Assembly (NCBI RefSeq): GCF_014642075.1
Contig: NZ_BMIK01000007.1
Span: 168,753-232,752, forward strand
Direction: 5' to 3'
Length of the DNA: 64,000 nt
DNA from: Parapedobacter defluvii
GTDB taxonomy: Bacteria; Bacteroidota; Bacteroidia; Sphingobacteriales; Sphingobacteriaceae
Shown: in pieces, positions 9,823 through 18,454 of the stretch
Position numbering within the stretch: position 1 is the stretch's first letter
How the letters are laid out: each line of letters opens with the position of its first letter
Program-made: the position numbers and the translations under genes
Notes under the pieces: model-generated
What the model was told of the DNA's origin: nothing
The model's input: only the letters and a program-made list of their open reading frames with translations
Databases searched by the model: none

Positions 9823-10884
9823 ATGGAAATACGCAGGAAGAGCAAAGCAGGCATATTTCTCACTCACTTTTTCATGTGGGCACTTTTTGTCTTTGTGATG
9901 TTCTTCTACCAGCCGCTTTCCTGGGGGGTGGACCTCCCCGATAGATTTTGGTGGCGGCAGGGGCTTCAGGTGCTCTTGATGCTCTCGATTTTCTATTTCA
10001 ACTACCTAATCTGTGTACCCCGGTTATTGTTTCGCGGACGAAGTGTATGGTTTGTTATCTGGATCGTTTCGGTAACGATATTCCTTTCCTTTTTTGCCAA
10101 CCGGCTTGCCGAGAAGGCTCTGCCGGTACGCGCACAGATTGAGCGCAGACTGATGATCAAAGTACCCCGCGCGCGCAACGCTTTTGATGGTTTTCTATTT
10201 ACCTCGGGGTTGTTGGTACTGGCAGTCAGCACCAGCATCGCGGCCTTACAGCGCTGGCAGCGCGACCAGCGGCGACATGAGGAACTGCAGCGGCAGCAGG
10301 TTACCGCGGAACTGGCCTATCTGAAAGCACAGATCAACCCCCATTTTTTCTTCAACACGCTCAACAGCATCTATGCCCTTTCCTTCGGCGATGTACAGCT
10401 CGCACGGGAGGCGCTGCATACCCTATCGCGTATGATGCGGTACCTGCTGTATGAAACCCAGCAAAACCAGGTCGGCCTGCGGGGGGAGATCAGCTTCCTG
10501 AAAGACCACGTATCACTCATGAAATTGCGGCTCCACGACCATACGACGGTTGAATTTGCCGAACCGGAGCTGACGAGAGAGTGGCTGATCGCCCCGATGC
10601 TGCTGCTGCCATTTGTCGAAAATGCGTTTAAGCACGGCGTATCGGCCACTACCCCCGGCAAGATCCGCATCGCACTGGCCATTCAAGGGAACCGCCTTGC
10701 CATGACCGTGGAAAATACGATTGTCAGAAGCAGCGGTGTTTCGCACGAATCCGGGGGCGGAATCGGACTGGACAACACCCGCAGGCGGCTGGAACTACTC
10801 TACCCTGAAAAACATACGTTGGCCATCTACGAGGATGCCGACCGGGGGATTTATGTTGTAGACTTAACCATCGAACTTGCATGA
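9823..10884 (+). CDS. LytS/YehU-type sensor histidine kinase
   Basis: A 353-residue kinase with four predicted N-terminal membrane segments (residues about 12-135), a short helical linker and a His_kinase domain. The phosphoacceptor motif INPHFFFNTLNSIYALS places His174. The ATPase part has the N box (LLLPFVENAFKHGV) and G box (SGGGIGLDNTRRRLELLY). There is no obvious extracellular sensor domain, so the signal may be sensed in the membrane. It overlaps the LytTR regulator by ATGA (10881-10884) and is divergent from the efflux operon, so this pair may control that operon. That link is inferred from position only. Confidence 0.93.
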   Translation: MEIRRKSKAGIFLTHFFMWALFVFVMFFYQPLSWGVDLPDRFWWRQGLQVLLMLSIFYFNYLICVPRLLFRGRSVWFVIWIVSVTIFLSFFANRLAEKALPVRAQIERRLMIKVPRARNAFDGFLFTSGLLVLAVSTSIAALQRWQRDQRRHEELQRQQVTAELAYLKAQINPHFFFNTLNSIYALSFGDVQLAREALHTLSRMMRYLLYETQQNQVGLRGEISFLKDHVSLMKLRLHDHTTVEFAEPELTREWLIAPMLLLPFVENAFKHGVSATTPGKIRIALAIQGNRLAMTVENTIVRSSGVSHESGGGIGLDNTRRRLELLYPEKHTLAIYEDADRGIYVVDLTIELA

Positions 10885-11606
10885 CACTTAACTGCATTGC
10901 CGTAGACGACGAGCCGCTGGCGCTCAATTTAATTGCAGGCTATATCCGGCAGACACCTTTTCTGTCGCTGAAAGGATCCTATTCCAGCGCCATGGAAGCA
11001 TTGCCGGTTTTGCTGGCCGGCGGTATCCAGTTGGTCTTCCTCGATATCCAGATGCCCGACTTCAGCGGACTTGAATTTTCCAAAATGCTGCAACGCAGCA
11101 ACGCGACTTCGGATTTCCGTGTCATCTTCACCACCGCTTACGATCGGTACGCCATCGAAGGTTACCAAGTGGATGCACTGTATTACCTACTCAAACCTTT
11201 CAACTATCAGGAATTCCTGCAGGCGGCCCTTAAAGGGGTCAACTATTTCGAACGCCAGGCAACCTTTGAAACGGTAAACGCTGACGAACCCTACCTGTAT
11301 GTCAAATCCGATTATAAAACTGTGCGGATTGATCTGCGGAAAATCACCTACATCGAATCGTTGAAGGACTATGTCATCATTCACCTGACAGGGGAAGCAA
11401 AAGCCATTAAAACCCTGATGAGCTTGAAGTCTATTGAAGACCGCCTGCCGGCAGACCGCTTCCTCCGCATCCACCGATCGTTTGTCGTTTCGATGGCACA
11501 GGTCCATGCTATTGGCAAAAATACCGTCCACATCGGCGGGCAGGAAATCAGCGTGGGCGACCAGTACCGGGAGGCGTTCCAGCGACTGGTGGACCGCTGG
11601 GCCTGA
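10881..11606 (+). CDS. LytTR-family response regulator
   Basis: A 241-residue regulator. The receiver domain spans residues 1-120, with the phosphoacceptor Asp55 in LVFLDIQMPD and the conserved Lys in YYLLKPF. A LytTR DNA-binding domain follows from about residue 140 (YIESLKDYVIIHL and FLRIHRSFVVSMAQV). It is the cognate partner of the kinase with which it overlaps by four bases. LytTR proteins bind as dimers to paired direct repeats; I did not identify the repeats in the efflux promoter region. Confidence 0.95.
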   Translation: MTLNCIAVDDEPLALNLIAGYIRQTPFLSLKGSYSSAMEALPVLLAGGIQLVFLDIQMPDFSGLEFSKMLQRSNATSDFRVIFTTAYDRYAIEGYQVDALYYLLKPFNYQEFLQAALKGVNYFERQATFETVNADEPYLYVKSDYKTVRIDLRKITYIESLKDYVIIHLTGEAKAIKTLMSLKSIEDRLPADRFLRIHRSFVVSMAQVHAIGKNTVHIGGQEISVGDQYREAFQRLVDRWA

Positions 11607-11669
11607 TCCGTAGGACCATATACACATTTTCTTAAAACTGAATCGGCTTATGGGTGTTATTTAGAAGCT

Positions 11670-14360
11670 ATGACGCTCGATCAGTACCGGAAAAAAAGAG
11701 ACTTCAAAAAGACCAGCGAACCGAAAGCGGGCAAGAGTCCTAACAAGAAGCTGCTCACGTTTGTGGTGCAGAAGCACGATGCTTCGCGGCTGCACTACGA
11801 TTTCCGCCTGGAAATGGGCGGCGTGCTGAAAAGCTGGGCGGTACCCAAAGGTCCGTCCACCGACCCGCAAACCAAACGGCTGGCGATGAAAGTGGAGGAT
11901 CATCCGATGGATTACCGGTTATTTGAGGGTATCATCCCCAAAGGCGAGTACGGGGGTGGTACCGTCATTGTATGGGACGAAGGCACGTACGAGCCGATCG
12001 AGCCCCTGAAAACCAAGAAAGCACAGGAAAAACACCTGTTGGAACAGCTCAACCAAGGGTCGCTGAAAATCCGGCTGCATGGCCAGAAACTGCAGGGGGA
12101 GTATGCCCTGGTCAAAACATCCGGCATGGGGGAAAATGGCTGGCTGCTGATCAAACATAAAGATGAGTTTGCCAGCAAATCCGATGTCACCAAAAAAGAC
12201 AAATCGGTGCTTTCAGGAAAAACCATCGCGGCCGTGGAAAAAAGCAGTGACAAGGTATGGCGTAACGGCCGCGAAGCGGATGCCAAGAAGGCCAAAGCCC
12301 CCGGGAAAGCCGTTCGGAAAGCGCCCAAGGAGGCCGACGAGCACCTCGCGGAGGAAGTGGACGAAAGCACCGAACCTCAAAAATTGGATGTCGAAGCCCT
12401 GCTGAAAAATGCCCCGAAGTCCCCCGCTCCGGATAAAATCAAACCCATGAAGGCTACGCTCATTGACGAGCCTTTTGACGATCCGGATTGGGTATACGAG
12501 GTGAAATGGGACGGTTACCGCGCCGTTGCCCGGGTGAGCAAGACCGATGTAAAACTGGCTTCCCGCAACAGCATTCCGTTTGATAAATATTATCCGCTCA
12601 TAGACCTGCTGAAAACATGGCGTATCAACGCCGTGATTGACGGCGAAATAGTGGTACTGAACGACAAAGGGCTGTCCGATTTCAGTGCGTTGCAGAACTG
12701 GCGGAGTGAGGCAGACGGAAATCTCGTCTACTACGTTTTTGATGTCCTGTGGTACGAAGGGAAAAACCTGATGGATTTACCGCTTACCGAGCGGCAGGCC
12801 ATCCTGCAGGATATCCTGCCGACGGACGACAAGCGCATCCGCCTGAGCAAGGTATTCGCCGCACGGGGCATTGAGTTTTTCGATGCCGCCGAACAGGTAG
12901 GACTGGAAGGGATCATGGCCAAAAAAGCCGACAGCAGGTATACTTCCGATCTCCGGTCAAAAGAATGGTTGAAGATAAAGGTGCAACGTCGGCAGGAAGT
13001 GGTGATTGCGGGCTTCACCCGGAATGCGGGTACTTCCAAAGCATTCAGTGCACTTGTGTTGGGCGTGTATGAGGGTAAAAACCTACGCTATGCGGGCAAA
13101 GTAGGAACCGGCTTTTCAGACAAACAGCAACAGGACATGATGAAACGGTTCAAACCGTTGATCACCCCCAAAAGCCCCTTTGACACCGTACCCGATGTGA
13201 ATAAGCCCTCCCGCTTCCGTCCACAGCGCCTTGGCGCAAAACCCACCTGGCTGAAACCGGAATTGGTCTGCGAGGTCAATTATGCCGAAGTGACCAGCGA
13301 GGGGGTATTCCGCCAGGCTTCCTTTAAAGGCATGCGGGAAGATAAAGACGCCGATGAGGTGGTACTGGAAAAGCCCGCTGATACCGAAAGCACGGTGGCG
13401 GAAGCAGAAAACAAAGCTCCCAAAGATCGGCGTACCCTACTGAATCCGCGTGAGGAAACGCAGGTGCGCAAGATAAATGGCAAGGAGCTGAAATTTACGC
13501 ACCTAAGCAAGGTATACTGGCCGGGCGAGGGCATCACCAAACGGGATCTATTCAACTATTATTACCGCGTGGCTGAATACATCCTTCCATACCTGAAAGA
13601 CCGCCCCCTATCGCTGAACCGCTTTCCAAACGGCATCAAAGGGCCCAGCTTCTATCAGAAGGATATTAAGGGAAAAGCTCCGGAATGGATCACGAAGACC
13701 TATCCCTATGTAACCGGCGAGGGTGAACATAAGGAATACCTGGTAGGCGACGACGAAGCCACCCTGCTGTGGATGGCTTCGCTGGCCTGTATCGAGATGA
13801 ATCCCTGGTTCAGCCGTGTCCAGTCTCCCGATAATCCCGACTATTGTGTGATCGATCTTGACCCGGATAAAAACACCTTTGAGCAGGTGATCCAGGCTGC
13901 GCAGGAAGTCAAAAAGGTGCTGGATGGCCTGGACGTGCCCGGATATCCGAAGACATCGGGTTCCACAGGTATTCACATCTATATTCCGTTAGGTGCAAAA
14001 TACACCTACGACCAATCACAGCTTTTTGCCAGGGTAATCGTTAACCTCGTGCATGAACAGTTGCCGAATTTCACCACCCTGGAGCGGAAGGTGAGCAGCC
14101 GGAACGGGAAAATGTACCTTGATTTCCTCCAGAACAGACCGGGGGCTACCATCGCCGGGCCGTATTCGCTGCGCCCGAAACCGGGGGCTACGGTGTCCAT
14201 GCCCTTGACATGGGAGGAAGTAAAGCCCGGCCTAAAGATGAGCAACTTTACCATTCACAATGCCCACGACCGCCTGAAAGAAACCGGCGACCTGTTTAAG
14301 GGTGTGCTCGGAAAAGGTATCGACTTAAAAAAGACGATTCAGAAAGCACAATCTAGCTAA
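11670..14360 (+). CDS. ligD: DNA ligase D (phosphoesterase-ligase-polymerase)
   Basis: An 896-residue multidomain enzyme of bacterial non-homologous end joining. The order is 3'-phosphoesterase (about residues 28-190, with KHDASRLHYDFRLE and IPKGEYGGG), a Lys/Ala-rich linker (about 190-235), ATP-dependent ligase (about 255-560, nucleotidyl Lys279 in EVKWDGYR), a second linker, and an archaeo-eukaryotic primase-type polymerase (about 600-890, with DLDPDK near residue 728 and SGSTGIHIYIPL). The domain order differs from the Mycobacterium enzyme (Pol-PE-Lig) and matches the Pseudomonas-type order. No ku gene lies in the window. The stop overlaps the convergent MmcQ-like gene by 3-4 bases. Confidence 0.95.
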   Translation: MTLDQYRKKRDFKKTSEPKAGKSPNKKLLTFVVQKHDASRLHYDFRLEMGGVLKSWAVPKGPSTDPQTKRLAMKVEDHPMDYRLFEGIIPKGEYGGGTVIVWDEGTYEPIEPLKTKKAQEKHLLEQLNQGSLKIRLHGQKLQGEYALVKTSGMGENGWLLIKHKDEFASKSDVTKKDKSVLSGKTIAAVEKSSDKVWRNGREADAKKAKAPGKAVRKAPKEADEHLAEEVDESTEPQKLDVEALLKNAPKSPAPDKIKPMKATLIDEPFDDPDWVYEVKWDGYRAVARVSKTDVKLASRNSIPFDKYYPLIDLLKTWRINAVIDGEIVVLNDKGLSDFSALQNWRSEADGNLVYYVFDVLWYEGKNLMDLPLTERQAILQDILPTDDKRIRLSKVFAARGIEFFDAAEQVGLEGIMAKKADSRYTSDLRSKEWLKIKVQRRQEVVIAGFTRNAGTSKAFSALVLGVYEGKNLRYAGKVGTGFSDKQQQDMMKRFKPLITPKSPFDTVPDVNKPSRFRPQRLGAKPTWLKPELVCEVNYAEVTSEGVFRQASFKGMREDKDADEVVLEKPADTESTVAEAENKAPKDRRTLLNPREETQVRKINGKELKFTHLSKVYWPGEGITKRDLFNYYYRVAEYILPYLKDRPLSLNRFPNGIKGPSFYQKDIKGKAPEWITKTYPYVTGEGEHKEYLVGDDEATLLWMASLACIEMNPWFSRVQSPDNPDYCVIDLDPDKNTFEQVIQAAQEVKKVLDGLDVPGYPKTSGSTGIHIYIPLGAKYTYDQSQLFARVIVNLVHEQLPNFTTLERKVSSRNGKMYLDFLQNRPGATIAGPYSLRPKPGATVSMPLTWEEVKPGLKMSNFTIHNAHDRLKETGDLFKGVLGKGIDLKKTIQKAQSS

Positions 14361-14671
14361 CGTCGTACATCGTTGTAGGCAGAAATCAGTGCTTCCAGGA
14401 CCAGCTCTTTGCCAACCCCGTTCAAATTGAATGTAGTTGCTCCCTTTTCACCCCATTTATTGGGAACCGGGTAAATATGAACGGTATCCATCGCACAGAA
14501 CAGGGCCTGCTCGCCCGGGGTAAGGAAAATATTGGCGGTGTTGTCACTCGCCAGATAGGTGGCAAACATGCGTTTTCCGGTTACACGGAAACCCACCCGG
14601 TCAAAATGCGGCCTTTGCTCCGTCCCCGGAAAAGACAGCGCCATTTCGGCAAATGTATTCCCATTGATCAT
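14357..14671 (-). CDS. MmcQ/YjbR family protein
   Basis: A compact 104-residue protein with the YjbR fold pattern: an N-terminal FAEMALSFPGTEQRPHFDRVGFRVTGKRMFATY followed by LTPGEQALFCAM and the C-terminal KWGEKGATTFNLNGV. Members have a CyaY-like fold and are often called DNA-binding proteins, but their function is not settled. It converges with ligD (overlapping stops) and is followed after 24 bases upstream by the VOC-protein gene, so it could be co-transcribed with that gene. Confidence 0.8.
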   Translation of the reverse strand: MINGNTFAEMALSFPGTEQRPHFDRVGFRVTGKRMFATYLASDNTANIFLTPGEQALFCAMDTVHIYPVPNKWGEKGATTFNLNGVGKELVLEALISAYNDVRR

Positions 14672-14695
14672 GCTCTGTACGTGCCGCCTTTTTGA

Positions 14696-15154
14696 CTAAT
14701 AGTCGTCATTGATTTCGATCCAATAGCCATCCGGATCCTGAAGGTAAATCTGCTTGACGCCATCTATCCGGAGGGTTACCTGCTGCTTTTCTCCCTGCCA
14801 ATTGTTATACGGAATTCCGTAACGGTCAAGGCGGGCGATGAAATCCGTAACGGAAGGAACGCTGAAACACAGGTGTGTCGCCATGTCATGAGCAACGATC
14901 TCAGCTGCCCCCTCAATCAAATGCAAATGGCTATTGGGCCCAATTTCCAACCAGGTATGCTTGCCGTCGTGGAAAGGTTCCGGTACGGTATCCAACTGTA
15001 GCACATCGCGGTAAAACACCGTGCTTTTTTCAAGATTATAGACTGAAAAGGCCATGTGATTCAGTTTCGATTTCTTTTCCTGGGCCGATGCCGGTGCCGA
15101 TAGCACCGCAACAACTGCACAGATAAACAAGAGAGTCAGCGTGATATTCTTCAT
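14696..15154 (-). CDS. Secreted VOC (glyoxalase-fold) protein
   Basis: A 152-residue protein with an N-terminal signal peptide (ITLTLLFICAVVAVLSAPASAQ), so it probably acts in the periplasm. The mature part is one vicinal-oxygen-chelate module pair: LNHMAFSVYNLEKSTVFYRDVLQL, THLCFSVPSVTDFIARLDRYGI and IYLQDPDGYWIEIND. Candidate metal ligands are the His in LNHMAFSV, His in ATHLCF and Glu near the C-terminus (WIEI). Glyoxalases, dioxygenases and resistance proteins share this fold, so the reaction is unknown. A periplasmic location is unusual for the family. Confidence 0.85.
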   Translation of the reverse strand: MKNITLTLLFICAVVAVLSAPASAQEKKSKLNHMAFSVYNLEKSTVFYRDVLQLDTVPEPFHDGKHTWLEIGPNSHLHLIEGAAEIVAHDMATHLCFSVPSVTDFIARLDRYGIPYNNWQGEKQQVTLRIDGVKQIYLQDPDGYWIEINDDY

Positions 15155-15158
15155 AAAG

Positions 15159-15166
15159 CAAACTTA
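15159..15166 (-). promoter_or_regulatory. -7 element of the VOC gene, leaderless geometry
   Basis: The minus strand reads TAAGTTTG, a perfect match to the Bacteroidota -7 consensus TAnnTTTG. Only four bases (CTTT) separate it from the ATG at 15154, so the predicted transcription start falls on or next to the start codon. The -33 region is weak. Confidence 0.5.
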
Positions 15167-15344
15167 GTTATATTTAGGTTCCAATCGAAACTAATTCTTT
15201 GTGAGTTATTTACCGCCCACTAAAATACCGATTTATAGGTATTGCTTTCAAGCTCGCTATCGGCTATTTTTACATTGAATTTAATGTATTTGTCTTGACA
15301 GTTAAACATTTGTTGGTTTGCGAGACCCTAACCGGGTAATTCCC

Positions 15345-15370
15345 ACTGGTCGGTGGAAACACCGGCCAGT
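15345..15370 (+). other. Stable hairpin with GAAA tetraloop, 5' of the patatin-like gene
   Basis: ACTGGTCGGTG (15345-15355) pairs with CACCGGCCAGT (15360-15370), with one G-U pair, around the loop GAAA, and is followed by TTTTAG. In the plus-strand orientation it looks like a 5'-leader structure or weak attenuator 58 bases before the gene at 15428. The rest of 15155-15427 is AT-rich and holds no gene. No other plus-strand gene is near enough for it to be an ordinary terminator. Confidence 0.5.
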
Positions 15371-15427
15371 TTTAGTTAACCTTTCGCCCATAAAACCAGG
15401 CCATGGTCCCCATATGAAATCCTGACG

Positions 15428-17746
15428 ATGAAAAAGAAAACACTCTATGGTTTTTTATTGAGATTGTACAATACCATCAAACTCAACCTCTTCTACGTGC
15501 TGCTGTCGTTATTGGTGCCCGTAATTCTGTGGAAAGTACAGGTTGGCCGGGACATCGTAGTGAGTCTAGCGGAGTCTTCGCAGCACAGCTACCTCAACAC
15601 TCCATTGTTGATCGCTTCATTTTCATTGTTAGCCCTGAGCAATTGGGCCATTCCAGTGCTGGCAATCGATATCTGGCGTGCCCTCACCCGGCGTCGCGTG
15701 AACTCCCAATCGTTATACAGCGGTCTCATCTCGTTGTACAACGGCGATTCGGTGGAAGGCAAGCGACAATTTCCCATACGGTATTTCGCGAGTCTCCCTT
15801 GGGTAATCTTTCTGTATGTAACGGTTACCTCCTTTTTTCCCGGGAAAACCTTCGTCGGAATAGGTGTTCTTGTCTTATTGGTAGCCGGAATCTTCCTGCT
15901 TGACTGGCAATATCGGAGAAAGCGGGTGCCACGTGTTTTTCAACAATTATGGGACAATGCCGCCGACGGAAATACTGCGGCAGCCCGTAAAAAAGCCCTC
16001 CGGTATGTCGCCTTCATGACCCTGTTTTTCTTGCTTTTCCTCGCGTTAATCGGTGGCATCGGATATGGGCTGCGTTCCAGCCGGACGGGAGTGATCCTAC
16101 TGATTGTTAGTGCCCACTTTGTCAGTATCCTGGCCAACTACGCTTATATGAAATTTGCAGAAAACGTCGATATAAAAAACAGGGAGGTGTCGTACTTCGT
16201 CAGTAAGTACATCCATATCTGCTCGTTATCGTGTACACTGCTGCTGGCGATCTTTCTTCAATTCTGCAACGGCAGCAAGTGGCCCGTCGAAATTGGCTTT
16301 TTCTCCCCTATTTTCATTTTAATTACGGCCATCTCCCTCTTTCTTTTTTTAACGGATGTTCTGATTACCGCCCAGTTGAACATCACCTGGGTATATAACG
16401 GGCTGTCATCGGGACAACCCGTATGGGCATGGTATAATCCCATGATCCGGTTGTTTGCATTGGGATTCTTGTTTTTATTTTTCTTTAATTCAGTCAATTC
16501 GCACCGGATCCGTAAACAGATCGCCCCACCCGATCGGGTATTTACGGCAGACATGAGGCCTTCGCTCACAGCCTATTTTGACCGATGGGTGCAAGACCGT
16601 GTGACAGGTGATCGTGATACACTCAATGTATACCTCATCTCCGGGCAAGGAGGCGGATCGCGCGCTGCCGTCTGGTTTTTTATGGCTATGAACTACCTGG
16701 ATAGCTTGAAAAGCACTCCATCCAGCCGATTTTCGGAACACGTGTTTTCAATCTCCACGGTTTCCGGCTCTACATCGGGTGCCGCCATGTACCTGGCCGA
16801 TCGCTACCTAAATGTATCCCCGCAGCCGATGTCGGTGGTTCCCCGCATGAAAACGCTGTACGCCCGGAATTACCTGAGCAGCTCATTTTGGGGCGCATTG
16901 ATTGGCGATGGTTTCGAAGGGATCAAATACGAAGCAGTCGGCAGGTTATCGGATCGCCGCGCGTTTCCCAAAGACCGGAACTACTATTTCCAACAGGAAG
17001 AAATACAGGGATACACGGAAGCAACACCTTCACTGCACCGGAAAGAAATCGATGGCTTTTTCAAAACCGACTATCTGAAACCTTACGTGCTGACCGCAGA
17101 TACGGGTCAATCCCGATCGGCCACGGATCCGATCACATTCCATACCGCATTACCCCTTTTCTTCATCAACAGTGCCATTGTAGAAACAGGGCAACGGGGT
17201 GTCTTCGCTCCGGTGGATTTAGCAAGCTTCAGCCTCGGCACCGATCTATATGCGTCGTTTAAGCGATACAACCCCCATTACAATATCCCATTAATAGCCT
17301 GTGTAAACCAAAGTCAGGCGTTCCCCATCATCAATGCCTACAACTACCTGGATGGCGCCGGCAGGCTGATCGATGGCGGAATCTACGAGAATTCCGGTAC
17401 CGCTACCACGCTGGAAATCTACGAAACCTTGAGGCGCCATCTCGCCGCGAAACCCGATGCCCCTTACCGCGTCAGGTTTGTCTGCATCAACCTAGTAAAT
17501 ACCAATATGGATGCGGTACGGGATGACGTTCGCTTCCGTCCGGCCTCAGTGCTCAATACGCTCACCGCGGCGTTTCAAAGTCCTTTTGGCGGACATGAAC
17601 AGTTTAGCTATCGGAATATCTTAAGGAGGGTTATCGCCCCTGACACCGCGTACTCATTTCCGTTGGATAAACCGGTGCCGCTCACCCGGATGCTCCAATC
17701 TGCGGCAATCGATACCATGTATGTATCCCTGCGCGCGATGAAGTAA
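15428..17746 (+). CDS. Multi-pass membrane protein with patatin-like phospholipase domain
   Basis: A 772-residue protein. The first 360 residues contain roughly eight to nine membrane segments (for example LNLFYVLLSLLVPVILW and FMTLFFLLFLALIGGIGYGL). The rest is a patatin/cPLA2-like hydrolase: oxyanion-hole motif SGQGGGSRAAVW, a nucleophile region STVSGSTSG (likely Ser446, arranged like the cPLA2 GLSGS motif rather than GXSXG) and the catalytic-dyad motif LIDGGIYENSG with Asp649. It probably hydrolyses lipids at the inner membrane. Fusion to so large a membrane domain is uncommon among bacterial patatins. A long leader with a hairpin precedes the gene. Confidence 0.85.
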   Translation: MKKKTLYGFLLRLYNTIKLNLFYVLLSLLVPVILWKVQVGRDIVVSLAESSQHSYLNTPLLIASFSLLALSNWAIPVLAIDIWRALTRRRVNSQSLYSGLISLYNGDSVEGKRQFPIRYFASLPWVIFLYVTVTSFFPGKTFVGIGVLVLLVAGIFLLDWQYRRKRVPRVFQQLWDNAADGNTAAARKKALRYVAFMTLFFLLFLALIGGIGYGLRSSRTGVILLIVSAHFVSILANYAYMKFAENVDIKNREVSYFVSKYIHICSLSCTLLLAIFLQFCNGSKWPVEIGFFSPIFILITAISLFLFLTDVLITAQLNITWVYNGLSSGQPVWAWYNPMIRLFALGFLFLFFFNSVNSHRIRKQIAPPDRVFTADMRPSLTAYFDRWVQDRVTGDRDTLNVYLISGQGGGSRAAVWFFMAMNYLDSLKSTPSSRFSEHVFSISTVSGSTSGAAMYLADRYLNVSPQPMSVVPRMKTLYARNYLSSSFWGALIGDGFEGIKYEAVGRLSDRRAFPKDRNYYFQQEEIQGYTEATPSLHRKEIDGFFKTDYLKPYVLTADTGQSRSATDPITFHTALPLFFINSAIVETGQRGVFAPVDLASFSLGTDLYASFKRYNPHYNIPLIACVNQSQAFPIINAYNYLDGAGRLIDGGIYENSGTATTLEIYETLRRHLAAKPDAPYRVRFVCINLVNTNMDAVRDDVRFRPASVLNTLTAAFQSPFGGHEQFSYRNILRRVIAPDTAYSFPLDKPVPLTRMLQSAAIDTMYVSLRAMK

Positions 17747-17785
17747 CCGCCTCCCCGGCTATTCCCATGGATCGGATCGGTAAAA

Positions 17786-17816
17786 TTGTCAACTTACAAA
17801 AGTTTGGTTACCTTCG
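17786..17816 (+). promoter_or_regulatory. Promoter of the PAP2-like gene
   Basis: A TTG at 17786-17788 is followed after 20 bases by TACCTTCG at 17809-17816, one mismatch from TAnnTTTG. The predicted start near 17821 leaves a leader of about 35 bases before the TTG start codon at 17856. Confidence 0.5.
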
Positions 17817-17855
17817 CAAAGTCGGGCAGTTCATCGCTTTATCAATGGTATACAC

Positions 17856-18428
17856 TTGAAAACAACGATCGCAAAACTGATTTCTACGGTAGGTCATCCC
17901 TTTTTGACCGTTCCGGTATTTGTCATTTTCTTATTATTCAGCATCGAATCTCCCCGACAAGCCGCCTATCTTTCGCTGCTGATTATCGGTGGTATTTTTG
18001 TTCCGATCGGAATCAGAACCCTTTGGGGCGTACGAAAAGGGACCTATACCAACCTGGATGTTTCAGATCAGGGCCAACGGCAGAAGTGGTTTATTGCCAC
18101 GACCCTGTTATTGCTCGTAGTTACCGTAATTATTTGGCTAACCAACCAGGATAGGACGCTCCGGCTGGCGGTAACGTGTGCATTGGTGTTGTTAGTTACG
18201 GCACAGGTGGTCAATACGCGCGTGAAAGCTTCCATGCACCTTGCGTTCCATGTCTTTCTCGGCTTTTTGATTCTTCATTTCAATGTGATTGCCGGAATCG
18301 TTTTCCTGATGTTTGCTCCGTTACTGGCTTGGTCTAGAATCCATCTCAAACGCCATGTATGGAAAGAAATCATTGTCGGTGTGATTCTAGGTGCCGTTTT
18401 GGGAACCACCTTTTGGCTGGTGAATTAA
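17856..18428 (+). CDS. PAP2-like membrane protein, divergent
   Basis: A 190-residue protein with about six membrane segments. The start is a TTG at 17856; no ATG fits the frame before the conserved region. Its last third resembles the PAP2 phosphatase core: KASMHLAFHVFLG in place of the PSGH motif, and SRIHLKRHVWKEIIVGVILG for the SRxxxxxHxxxD motif. The first motif (KxxxxxxRP) is not recognisable and the terminal Asp is replaced, so catalysis is doubtful. Lipid phosphate phosphatase activity or a degenerate relative are both possible. It has its own promoter and follows the patatin-like gene by about 110 bases. Confidence 0.7.
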   Translation: MKTTIAKLISTVGHPFLTVPVFVIFLLFSIESPRQAAYLSLLIIGGIFVPIGIRTLWGVRKGTYTNLDVSDQGQRQKWFIATTLLLLVVTVIIWLTNQDRTLRLAVTCALVLLVTAQVVNTRVKASMHLAFHVFLGFLILHFNVIAGIVFLMFAPLLAWSRIHLKRHVWKEIIVGVILGAVLGTTFWLVN

Positions 18429-18454
18429 CCGAACCGATTTCCCGTCTTTTGCGG

